From Rhizobium sp. (GTDB lineage Bacteria; Pseudomonadota; Alphaproteobacteria; Rhizobiales; Rhizobiaceae), in NCBI GenBank assembly GCA_029865825.1, contig JARXAQ010000316.1, positions 1 through 41,589 of the forward strand: a stretch of DNA of 41,589 bases. The letters run 5' to 3'. Below, one piece after another: positions 9,131 through 17,755 of this stretch. The position numbers were made by a program, and so were the translations under genes. Under the pieces are notes generated by a model. That model saw nothing but the letters and a program-made list of their open reading frames with translations, was not told the origin of the DNA and made no database searches. How positions within the stretch are numbered: position 1 is the stretch's first letter; each line of letters opens with the position of its first letter.

Positions 9131-10072
9131 CTATGGAGACAGGGTCTTTCTCAGTTCCAACCGTGTTCTGAGTGGGGTAAAGCCGAGTTTTTCCGTTAGC
9201 CGAAGTGCCGCGGTGTTGCTGTCCAGGTTATCAATGTTAACAGCTCTAAATCTGCAAAGTTTTGCTTTTTCAATCAAGTGAGAGAGGATTGCGGTTCCGA
9301 CCGATAAGGCTCGGTATTGGCTCTCGACGCCTACAAAGTAGATGTAGGCATCCTGGCCTTGCTCGTGGATCACGCCGACACCGATTGGTTGGTCCGTTGC
9401 CATTGCAACAAGGATCCAGTCTTCACGCGCGGCAGGGTTTTTAAGGAAGATTGCCTCGAGTTGATCAACGGACCATGCCGGGAGACCAGCAAGATCCGGG
9501 GTTTCTTTGAGGCGATCCGCGATGAACTGAAGGAACTGCGCTTGACTGAGTTTGCTGGCCCTGAGGCTCACTATACGGAATGCGACCGGGAGGCAGGGGT
9601 TAGGCAGTTCGAATGACATGTGGTCGCTCAGTACGAGCCTACTCTCCCGACGGCTTTTGGAAGCCTTGAAGCCCCGAGCGCGGAGCCAACGGAGACTGTT
9701 TGAATAAGGGTCGGCGATCTCACTGTAGATACCGGAGAGTTTCTGCCGCTTTGCCTCGCGCTCGAGAGCTTCCAGGAGTGTGGAGCCTATCCCAGCGCAT
9801 CGAAAATTCGTCGACACAACCATCTCCAGCCGCGCAAAGCCCTCGGGCACATAGGGTGATGAAGTCAGTTGGCCGATAGCGACCGCGATGTCTCCACCTT
9901 TGCAAACAAGCCTTGCGAGGATTGTCGGACGAGCGTCTGAAGTTTCTCGTTGGATGAATTGTTCAAGCGAGAGCGGATGCTTCCGCATCGAATTCGTCAG
10001 ACGTAACCATTCTTGAGCGTCCTCCGGCCTGTAATGCGCGACGGTAAGGTCGTCCGGCTTTGGGGGCATCAC
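9131..10072 (-). CDS. GNAT family N-acetyltransferase with two GNAT-like domains
   Basis: Two acetyl-CoA binding-like segments: RCAGIGSTLLEALEREAKRQ and ALSVGTAILSHLIEKAK. Confidence 0.8.
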   Translation of the reverse strand: MMPPKPDDLTVAHYRPEDAQEWLRLTNSMRKHPLSLEQFIQRETSDARPTILARLVCKGGDIAVAIGQLTSSPYVPEGFARLEMVVSTNFRCAGIGSTLLEALEREAKRQKLSGIYSEIADPYSNSLRWLRARGFKASKSRRESRLVLSDHMSFELPNPCLPVAFRIVSLRASKLSQAQFLQFIADRLKETPDLAGLPAWSVDQLEAIFLKNPAAREDWILVAMATDQPIGVGVIHEQGQDAYIYFVGVESQYRALSVGTAILSHLIEKAKLCRFRAVNIDNLDSNTAALRLTEKLGFTPLRTRLELRKTLSP

Positions 10073-10168
10073 TTCGCTTACTCCTCATCGGACCGACGAG
10101 CGAATCCGGTGCCGCGCCTGCCCAGTCTCCTGCTGTCGCTCAAACAGTTGCAAAATGCGGATTTCAAT

Positions 10169-10188
10169 GTAACCATTTAGTAGGTTAC
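10169..10188. promoter_or_regulatory. GTAACC-N8-GGTTAC dyad, candidate operator (copy 2)
   Basis: GTAACCATTTAGTAGGTTAC in the divergent GNAT/DUF2066 intergenic region. Confidence 0.5.
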
Positions 10189-10220
10189 TTTCCACTTCAC
10201 AAGCCCGTAAGAGATCACCT

Positions 10221-10970
10221 ATGAAACGCGTTTTCATCATCGCGCTCCTAGCGATGTCACAGCTTCTTGCTCCCCAGTTGCAGGCGGAGGAGCCACTTAG
10301 AGCGCTCTATACGGGAAAGGCAATCGTCACCGGGACAGGCGACAAGAACAGGCAGCCGGGCTTCAGAGACTGCCTTGCAAACGTTATCCTGAGGGTGTCC
10401 GGCGATCAGCGTTTGTTGAGGCGTCGAGAGATGCAAACCATTTTGGCGCGGGCAGGCAGCTTCGTTCGTTCATTCTCGTACAAGGATAGGCTTGCGGGGA
10501 AGCCCATCCACGACGAACAAGGGACGTATGATCGGCCACATGACCTGACGTGTAATTACGATGCTGAGATAGTCGACCGCCTGTTGGATGATCTTGGCAG
10601 CGAACCGTGGCTGACGCCTCGGCCGAGGCTTTATGTTCTCCTAGATGTCGAGCGCGACGGACAGTCGTATCGTTTGCGCGGAGATCTGCTGCGCGATCAG
10701 GACATGCGCTCGTCGTTTGCTAACGCAGCAGGCTCGCTTGCCATGCAAGTTGCGTTCCCAAGAGCGCTGGACTCGGCATCACCCGGTGCACTTACTCTGC
10801 AGGGAAAGCTGGTCTGGAGCGATGCGGAGTTAGGGTGGGTGGCCGTGTGGCAACTGCAATTCAAGAGCAAGTTACATCAATGGGAAGTTCGAGGTGTCAA
10901 CTATGATGAAGCGTTCCGGGTTGCCGTACGGGGTGCAGCGCAGATCATCTCAGGAAGTGGACAGCCCTGA
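10221..10970 (+). CDS. DUF2066 domain-containing protein with signal peptide
   Basis: MKRVFIIALLAMSQLLAPQLQAEEPLRALYTGKAIVTGTGDKNRQPGFRDCLANVILRVSGD. Confidence 0.75.
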   Translation: MKRVFIIALLAMSQLLAPQLQAEEPLRALYTGKAIVTGTGDKNRQPGFRDCLANVILRVSGDQRLLRRREMQTILARAGSFVRSFSYKDRLAGKPIHDEQGTYDRPHDLTCNYDAEIVDRLLDDLGSEPWLTPRPRLYVLLDVERDGQSYRLRGDLLRDQDMRSSFANAAGSLAMQVAFPRALDSASPGALTLQGKLVWSDAELGWVAVWQLQFKSKLHQWEVRGVNYDEAFRVAVRGAAQIISGSGQP

Positions 10971-11211
10971 AGGCAGACAATGGCTCGGAGCGATCCGGCA
11001 CAGACGCCGACCCACGGAGAGAAACTATTTCTCGCCCCACAGCCGCGGTCATCACGAGTGAGCCGACCAGCCCTTCTTTGGCTTGAGGTGATCTTCATTT
11101 GCCTCTGCTGAGTCGTGCAAGTGGCGCTTACATGTCCGGTAGCGCTAGCAGTCGGATTGGCTGCGGCCCCTGCGTTGGTAGAGCCGTGTCTCGCGATCGC
11201 AATCATCGAAT

Positions 11212-12138
11212 CTAAGCTCGATCGCTATGGTGAGCCGTAGATTTAGGTCGATCTGCCCCAATCTCTCTTTGTAGCTCTTCCAGAAGCCAGCTCCGGAATA
11301 TCTGTACCTTTCTCGATCTTCTTAAGTGTGGGGGGATCGCCAGCCAGTACCCGTACTCGCTGCGCGCCTCGAGGTTAAATGGCTTAACCAGTCGCCCATC
11401 CTCCAGTGCCTGCTTTGTCAAAACGGTCCAGCCCAGGAGAACGCCTTGTCCAGCGACTGCTGCCGCGAAGGCTAGCATGGGATCAGAGAATATCGGTCCA
11501 TCGAGCGCTACTCGTGCCACTCCCGCAGCCTGTAACCACGAAGACCAGGGAAAGACGGTTTCATCATCGAGCAGCATCGGAACGCCAGCGAGATCTTCTG
11601 GTCTCAATAACGAGGCCGCGATTGAAGGCGTGCAGACGGGGAAGCACACCTCATCGAATAGCTTTTCACACGGCACGTCTGTCCACGCTCCGGTGCCCAA
11701 CCTTATCGCAATGTCGATATCTCCACGGGTGAGATCAAGAAACCTCGATGATGCGACGAGGCGCAATTGAAAGTCTGGATGGGATGCAGCAAAGCGATTG
11801 AGCCTCGGTACCAGCCAATTGGACGCGAAAACGGATCCTACAGTTATGTTGATAATGAAGTCGTCATCTGAGCGTGTCGTCTTCAAGCCGTCGGCGATTT
11901 GTCGTCTTGCCGATGTGAGAACTGGCAGAAGTTTACGGCCCGCCGAAGTCGGTACCAGGCCTTTCGAGGTACGTTCAAAAATTGGCCGCCCTATCTGTGC
12001 TTCAGCCTTTTTAATCTGCTGACTGACCGCCCCTGGACTAACCCCCATCTCATCAGCAGCAGCCAGAACTGACCCAAGTCGGCCGACGGCTTCCAATGCG
12101 ATAAGTCCATTGAGCTCCGCACCTAAGATCGATGCCAT
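11212..12138 (-). CDS. LysR family transcriptional regulator
   Basis: LIALEAVGRLGSVLAAADEMGVSPGAVSQQIKKAEAQIGRPIFERTSKGLVPTSAG wHTH; GcvA-like. Confidence 0.92.
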   Translation of the reverse strand: MASILGAELNGLIALEAVGRLGSVLAAADEMGVSPGAVSQQIKKAEAQIGRPIFERTSKGLVPTSAGRKLLPVLTSARRQIADGLKTTRSDDDFIINITVGSVFASNWLVPRLNRFAASHPDFQLRLVASSRFLDLTRGDIDIAIRLGTGAWTDVPCEKLFDEVCFPVCTPSIAASLLRPEDLAGVPMLLDDETVFPWSSWLQAAGVARVALDGPIFSDPMLAFAAAVAGQGVLLGWTVLTKQALEDGRLVKPFNLEARSEYGYWLAIPPHLRRSRKVQIFRSWLLEELQREIGADRPKSTAHHSDRA

Positions 12139-12148
12139 TTTAGAAATC

Positions 12149-12219
12149 CTAATTCCGAGTTCAGGAATTAGACATGGATTATGGCTCCGCGCAAGCTAGC
12201 TTCAATCCATGTCTAATTC
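12149..12219. promoter_or_regulatory. LysR-type regulatory region: CTAATTCC-N7-GGAATTAG overlapping a long dyad GAATTAGACATGGATT-N23-AATCCATGTCTAATTC
   Basis: Both dyads read directly between divergent lysR and alkene reductase genes; the first contains a T-N11-A LysR-box type core. Confidence 0.75.
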
Positions 12220-12235
12220 GCTCAGGAGAGTAGCA

Positions 12236-13315
12236 ATGAATGCCCATATGCCCACACTCGTTCCCGAACTGGTTGAGCCGCTCTTCACCCCATTTAAGGT
12301 CGGAGCGTCGTTGGTTTTAAAGAACCGTATTGTGCTCGCCCCATGTACTCGAAACAGATCCGAGCTGGATTACGCTCCTGCGAAAAGCGCCATCAATCAC
12401 TATGCGTCCCGGGCCGCTGCAGGACTGCTGATAACAGAGGGAGTGGTTGTTTCGCAGCAGGCTCGCGGCGGCCCGGCTCTGCCGGGAATCTACACAGCGT
12501 CTCATGTAGCCCGGTGGGCTGAAGTCACTGACGCGGTCCATGCGAGAGGCGGTCTTATCTTCGCCCAGCTATGGCACCTGGGTCGGATGGCACATTCCTT
12601 CTATAGCGGAACTCAGGCAATTGCGCCTTCAGCGGTCCTGGATGATGCCGCGAGACACGGGGAACGCTACTATGATTTCAGGCACGAGCTTCCCTTGGAA
12701 ATGACCGACGCGCAAATTCGAGAAACTATCTCCTCGTTCGTAGAGGCCGCCAAGAATGCAAAGACTGCTGGCTTTGATGGTATCGAACTCCATGCGGCTA
12801 ACGGTTATCTTTTCGATCAGTTCTTGAAGCAGCACACCAACCGACGTTGTGACGCATGGGGCGGTAGCGCTGAGAAACGCGCTCGCTTTCTGATTGAGGT
12901 TTTCGATGCATGCGCAACCGTTCTGGGTGCGGATCGGGTAGGCGTTCGGTTATCTCCCGCCGACTACATGTCAGAGATGGTCCATACGGATGGCGATGAG
13001 GACGGACTCAAGGTTGCATTGGCGCATCTCCATAGAGCAGCAGCAGCATACGTCCACACCGGAATTGAGGACGATTCCTTCGTCCCCTATCTTCGACAGA
13101 CAGCTACGGAATTTCTGCGTGCTAACTTCAGCGGCACGTTGATTGCCAACGGTGGTTATTCGCCGGCTTCAGCGGCCCAGGGCCTGAGAGGCAACAAGGC
13201 TGATCTCTACTCATTCGGGCGCCTGTTTCTTGCGAATTCGGACTTGGTAGAGCGGATTTCGCACGGCAAGCAATTGGTGCCGTACTCCCGCGCTGTCTAC
13301 GATACGATGCGATGA
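12236..13315 (+). CDS. Alkene reductase / Old Yellow Enzyme family NADH:flavin oxidoreductase
   Basis: LFTPFKVGASLVLKNRIVLAPCTRNRS...GFDGIELHAANGYLFDQFLKQHTNRRCDAWGGSAEKRARF...IANGGYSPASA. Confidence 0.93.
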   Translation: MNAHMPTLVPELVEPLFTPFKVGASLVLKNRIVLAPCTRNRSELDYAPAKSAINHYASRAAAGLLITEGVVVSQQARGGPALPGIYTASHVARWAEVTDAVHARGGLIFAQLWHLGRMAHSFYSGTQAIAPSAVLDDAARHGERYYDFRHELPLEMTDAQIRETISSFVEAAKNAKTAGFDGIELHAANGYLFDQFLKQHTNRRCDAWGGSAEKRARFLIEVFDACATVLGADRVGVRLSPADYMSEMVHTDGDEDGLKVALAHLHRAAAAYVHTGIEDDSFVPYLRQTATEFLRANFSGTLIANGGYSPASAAQGLRGNKADLYSFGRLFLANSDLVERISHGKQLVPYSRAVYDTMR

Positions 13316-13585
13316 TGCTTATGAAAGAGCCCGCTGCGGCCGGATCTCGTCGTCCTCAGCAGGCGCTAGTTTTTCGTAGAAACCCTGGCCCTCGCTCCAC
13401 GCTCGCATAAAGGCGAAGACTGCAACGATGATCAGCTTACGAAGTAGTACACAGATCGTGTCACTTATCCCCGCCAGTGGGGGTTTTGATGCAATCGATG
13501 GGGGCGGGCGGGCTGTTATTCACCGCCACGCGTCAGCCCTAATTGGTGAGCTGCACCAGGAAAACGATAAGTGTTCACCAGTCCT

Positions 13586-14461
13586 CTACTTCTCAAACAT
13601 ACCTCGGGTGTACTCGCCCTGAAAAAATGGCTCTATCAACTGGCTGAGCAGTTCAGGCTGCCGGATAATGGCAGTATGTGAGCTTGCTGGCAAAACGGCA
13701 AAGCGCGATTTGGGAAGGCTCTTGCCCATGTCTCCCATCGCCCCGCCCCCCAGTAGCCGGAAGAGCTCTACCGAATGCTCCAGTGTCACGACATCAGCGT
13801 CGCCGGTCACCAATAGCATTGGGCTTTGAAGCCCCCATACGCGTTCCTTCCATGCCACCGGCTCATGTTCTAGACGGATCATCTTCTCGACGAAAGGTAC
13901 GAAGCCGTCGGGATCAGGTGCAAGCGCTTTCCACTGCTTCTCAATAGGGCTGCCCAAAAACATATTGGGTGTCATCATGGGAATCATCTGCAGATATTCC
14001 GGCTGCATCCCTTTGAGATCGTACGCGAGAGAAAGCGCGACGAGTTGATCCACTTTATCCGGGTGGTCGGTGGCCAGGAAGAAACCGACCGCAGCTCCCA
14101 TGGAGTAGCCGACGACATCTGCTCTTTTGATCCCCATCTGGTTCATAAACCTGAACACATCATCAGCCAGATCTTGGTACCCGAACGGTCGATCAATATC
14201 GTTTGTTCGTCCATGCCCCTGCATTTCCAGCGCGTAGACGGTTCGATCGGTTGCGAGACGAGGGATGATGTCACCCATGCTCGGAATGTCCATATATGCA
14301 CCGTGAAGGACGATGATCGGCTCGACCTCTACGTCGTCGCCATGGCGCTCGTAGTACATTCTCAGTTCACCAATCTCGGCGTAGCCCTTGTCCACGCTCT
14401 CAGCGCCCGCATTGGACGCGCCGATGACCAGAGTGATCCCGATTAGAAATAGATGTTTCAT
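13586..14461 (-). CDS. Alpha/beta hydrolase with signal peptide
   Basis: MKHLFLIGITLVIGASNAGA leader; VLHGAYMD, GYSMGAAVGFF elbow, VTGDADVV, SSHTAI. Confidence 0.88.
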   Translation of the reverse strand: MKHLFLIGITLVIGASNAGAESVDKGYAEIGELRMYYERHGDDVEVEPIIVLHGAYMDIPSMGDIIPRLATDRTVYALEMQGHGRTNDIDRPFGYQDLADDVFRFMNQMGIKRADVVGYSMGAAVGFFLATDHPDKVDQLVALSLAYDLKGMQPEYLQMIPMMTPNMFLGSPIEKQWKALAPDPDGFVPFVEKMIRLEHEPVAWKERVWGLQSPMLLVTGDADVVTLEHSVELFRLLGGGAMGDMGKSLPKSRFAVLPASSHTAIIRQPELLSQLIEPFFQGEYTRGMFEK

Positions 14462-14645
14462 TGTCTGTCTCCAAGAAGGTTGCAGACATAAGACGATTGG
14501 CTCCTTGCTTCTCCGACATAACCTGACCGACTGCGGTGAGTGTTCGGCGCTAGCTCAACAAAAACTCACTTGCCGTGTCGATTCTCGCTCCCCCCGTTCG
14601 TTGAATCAATGTCGCCCTCAAGGGCCATGGATTGGAGGACGAGGT

Positions 14646-14936
14646 ATGGAAGCAATCAAATCAACCCCATCGTCAGCTCTTCTTACGTCGGAACCCGATC
14701 AGGCAGAAGGAGTTGCGGTGCCTAAAGGCGCAAGAGCTCGCCAGCCCGTGCAACGAGTTCTTGGACTGCTTGAAGCGATCGCCCAGGTTTTCAGACCAAA
14801 TGGCGGGAGGAGTTCGTCTCGAGCGGACAGCCTCTCTCAGCACTCCGATCACATCCTGGAGGATATCGGGCTGCGCCGAGATGAGGTCGAGCCCATACGA
14901 AGCGTCCGCAGTACTCACCTACGCTCGTGGCTCTAG
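14646..14936 (+). CDS. DUF1127 domain-containing small protein
   Basis: C-terminal LSQHSDHILEDIGLRRDEVEPIR matches the DUF1127 signature; start MEAIKSTPSS. Confidence 0.65.
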   Translation: MEAIKSTPSSALLTSEPDQAEGVAVPKGARARQPVQRVLGLLEAIAQVFRPNGGRSSSRADSLSQHSDHILEDIGLRRDEVEPIRSVRSTHLRSWL

Positions 14937-15006
14937 TGCGCTGAGATCTGAGGGCATTCACTTTTGAAATCTGAAACGGCCAGAAGGCCAAGCAAGGAGA
15001 CTGACT

Positions 15007-15435
15007 ATGCGTGTAATGGTTCTGGTAAAGGCAACTGCCGAAAGTGAAGCAGGCGAGATGCCATCCACGGAATTGCTCGAAGCCATGGGCAAGTTCAACG
15101 AAGACCTCGCAACTGCTGGGGTGCTGTTGGCAGGCGAGGGGCTGAAGCCTTCCAAAGCTGGCAAGCGTGTTGAGATCGAGAGCGGCAATCGTCGGGTGCT
15201 CGACGGGCCGTTTGCTGAAACCAACGAACTGGTGGCTGGCTTCTGGCTCTGGGATGTGCGGGACATGAACGAGGCGCTCGAATGGGCACGTCGTTGCCCT
15301 GCACCCATGCAGGGACGAAGCCAACTCGAAATCCGTCCTGTCTTCGAGGCCGACGATTTCGGCGATGCGATGACCCCCGAACTTCGTGAACAAGAGGATC
15401 GGATTGCGCGTCAGATTGACAAAACTGGCGCGTGA
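15007..15435 (+). CDS. YciI family (DGPF) protein
   Basis: MRVMVLVKATAESEAGEMPS...RRVLDGPFAETNELVAGFWLWDVRDMNEALEWARRCP. Confidence 0.93.
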   Translation: MRVMVLVKATAESEAGEMPSTELLEAMGKFNEDLATAGVLLAGEGLKPSKAGKRVEIESGNRRVLDGPFAETNELVAGFWLWDVRDMNEALEWARRCPAPMQGRSQLEIRPVFEADDFGDAMTPELREQEDRIARQIDKTGA

Positions 15436-15506
15436 TCTTGTGGCCCCGGTGCATGTTCGCATCGGGGTCGACCATTATTTCCGGGTTCGAAGCAGAAAGA
15501 CTGAGC

Positions 15507-16793
15507 ATGCCTGCTTGTCCAAGCCGCAGCGAGCTTGAAGCTGTCTTCCGAATTGAACGTCCGAGGTTGATCGCGGCGTTGATGCGTCATTCGCGTGATG
15601 TGTCGGTTGTAGAAGACGTCGTACAAGATGCCTTGCTCAAGGCATCTATGGTGTGGTCGAGCAATGGGATACCGCATAATCCCGGCGGATGGCTGTTTGC
15701 CGTCGCCCGCAACCGCTTCATTGATCGCGTGCGGCACAGCCGTATGGCGGACCAGAAGCTTGTGGACCTGACCCATTACATTGAACTTACTCGACCCGCC
15801 TCGCTGTCTGCGGCAAATGAGGCTGTCGCATTTCCCGAGGTGGGCGATGACATCTTGGCTTTGATGTTCATCACCTGTCACTCGAAGCTTTCCAGAGACT
15901 CAAGAGTAACGCTCACGTTGCGATTAGTCGGCGGTCTCACAGTAGATGAAATAGCGCGCGCATTTCAGACTAGTGTGTCGGCAATCGAACAGCGCATCGT
16001 CAGAGCGAAACGAGAGCTTGTCAGTCAAGGTGTTTCCCGCGTGTTGCCGGAGCAGGGGGAGCGAGACGCGCGCCTCGAGTCTGTCATGGAGGTGATCTAC
16101 CTCATCTACAATGAAGGCTATGCGGCCACGGCAGGTCCGACCTTAACGCGCCCGGCACTCTGTTCTGAAGGGTTGAGGCTGGGTCGAATGCTGGCTCATA
16201 TCAAGCCAGAGGAGCCTGAGGTGCTTGGTCTTTTGGCCCTCATGGAGCTTCAGTGCTCTCGGTTGCTTGCCCGACAAGATCGTCAAGGCTTGCCAGTTCC
16301 GCTCGATCGGCAAGATCGTGGCCTGTGGGATCGCCTACTCATCCGCCGGGGCCTGGAGATAGTTGAGAGAGCATGCCGCTTGTCGCCTCCCACAGGGTGG
16401 TACCTTCTCCAAGCGTTGATCTCTGCTTGTCACGCGCGGGCTACGAGCTTTCGAGACACCAATTGGCGAGAGATACTGGCGAGATACGACGCGCTCTTCC
16501 TGTTGAGCCCGACCTACGTTGTTGCCCTCAATAGAGCCGTAGCTGTGTCGTGGGCCATGAACCCCGCTGCAGGAATGGCGGTCCTCAGAGCTATCAGGGA
16601 CGAGTGGAACGTGGAGAGCTACCCGCTTTTTCACGCGACCCGTGCGGATTTCCTTTCGCGTCTGGGGTTGTATGATGAAGCGGCGACGGCCTATCGGGCT
16701 GCCGCCGTACTCAGCACGAACATACCCCAACAACTATTCTTGGCGATGCGAGCCGAGCAATGCCAAGAGGCGTTTGCGCGAGGCAGTGCATGA
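15507..16793 (+). CDS. ECF sigma factor, ECF42/SigJ-like with C-terminal TPR-like extension (DUF6596)
   Basis: RNA polymerase sigma region 2/4 motifs followed by EVIYLIYNEGYAATAGPTLTRPALCSEGLRLGRML...LLALMELQCSRLLAR extension; adjacent to YciI gene. Confidence 0.9.
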   Translation: MPACPSRSELEAVFRIERPRLIAALMRHSRDVSVVEDVVQDALLKASMVWSSNGIPHNPGGWLFAVARNRFIDRVRHSRMADQKLVDLTHYIELTRPASLSAANEAVAFPEVGDDILALMFITCHSKLSRDSRVTLTLRLVGGLTVDEIARAFQTSVSAIEQRIVRAKRELVSQGVSRVLPEQGERDARLESVMEVIYLIYNEGYAATAGPTLTRPALCSEGLRLGRMLAHIKPEEPEVLGLLALMELQCSRLLARQDRQGLPVPLDRQDRGLWDRLLIRRGLEIVERACRLSPPTGWYLLQALISACHARATSFRDTNWREILARYDALFLLSPTYVVALNRAVAVSWAMNPAAGMAVLRAIRDEWNVESYPLFHATRADFLSRLGLYDEAATAYRAAAVLSTNIPQQLFLAMRAEQCQEAFARGSA

Positions 16794-16923
16794 AATATGG
16801 CAACTAGCAAAGTTGCCATATTCGCTGCCCCTCGCATAAAAGTCCGGGGGCCAACAGTCCGCCGTCATGGGGCGACCATACTCCGTCTCCCAAACACTTG
16901 CGGCGACACCGCCCCCGGAAGGA

Positions 16924-17682
16924 TCAGATTCCGAGGAGGGACGCGTCTAGGAGGCCTTCAAATACCGGGTGCCCGGTGCTCTTCTGCTCAATGACGTAGG
17001 TGTCCACGTCAGTCATTTCTGCAAATTTGAAAGCTGCGACGGTCCCCAGCTTGTCGGAAGTAGCCGCAGCGATCACCTCAGCAGAGGAGCAAATCATGGC
17101 CTCTTTCACTGCTGCCTCATCAACGCTGCCAGTTGTGAGCCCATGCGTCGCATCTAATCCGTGGATACCCAGGAAGCATATGTCTGCGTTCACTCGCCGA
17201 ACCTGCTCAAGCACCCGTGCGCCCAAGGTCATCTGGCTGTGCTGATCAACAGTTCCACCAAGGAGCACCACGCGTAGGTTGCGGTGGTGGCGCGTCGCCT
17301 CAGCCACCGTGATGCTATTGGTCACAATGGTGGCCGACAGATCTATCGGTAAGTGCCTCACGATCTCAACGTTCGTTGTCCCGCCGTCGACTAAAATCAC
17401 CTGGTTCTCTGACACCCTAGAACCTGCTGCTTTTGCGAGCCTTACCTTCTCTTCGACCGAAATTTTGTAGCGGGCATGAAACTCCTGATGGGCGGGGCCG
17501 ACCGGGAGCGCTGCACCATGTACACGCTTAATCAGGCCCCCTGCCGCTAGCTCACGGAAGTCGCGTCTCGCCGTATGCTCGGAAATCTGAAAATGCGCCG
17601 AGAGCTCGTGAGTGGATAGCCGCCCGAGCTCTGCCAATCTCTGAAGGATAAAGCTCCGGCGCTCATCCGGGGTGGAATCCAT
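16924..17682 (-). CDS. DeoR/GlpR family transcriptional regulator
   Basis: RRSFILQRLAELGRLSTHELSAHFQISEHTARRDFRELAAGGLIKRVHGAALP plus DeoRC sensor domain (VDGGTTNVEIVRHL). Confidence 0.93.
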   Translation of the reverse strand: MDSTPDERRSFILQRLAELGRLSTHELSAHFQISEHTARRDFRELAAGGLIKRVHGAALPVGPAHQEFHARYKISVEEKVRLAKAAGSRVSENQVILVDGGTTNVEIVRHLPIDLSATIVTNSITVAEATRHHRNLRVVLLGGTVDQHSQMTLGARVLEQVRRVNADICFLGIHGLDATHGLTTGSVDEAAVKEAMICSSAEVIAAATSDKLGTVAAFKFAEMTDVDTYVIEQKSTGHPVFEGLLDASLLGI

Positions 17683-17698
17683 TTGTGTTCACCGTGTG

Positions 17699-17728
17699 CT
17701 CGTTTTATACCGAGTGTGCATAAACGAG
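17699..17728. promoter_or_regulatory. Near-perfect inverted repeat CTCGTTTTAT-N11-ATAAACGAG, candidate DeoR operator
   Basis: Dyad in the deoR/amidohydrolase divergent intergenic region. Confidence 0.5.
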
Positions 17729-17755
17729 AATGATTCATCGCACAAGGATACTCAG

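Noticed and set aside
13317-13440. Minus-strand open stretch VLLRKLIIVAVFAFMRAWSEGQGFYEKLAPAEDDEIRPQRALS
   Set aside because: No start and no recognised family; could be chance.
14791-15508. Minus-strand ORFs 14791-15462, 14958-15308, 15095-15508
   Set aside because: Shadow frames opposite the YciI gene, which has clear family motifs.
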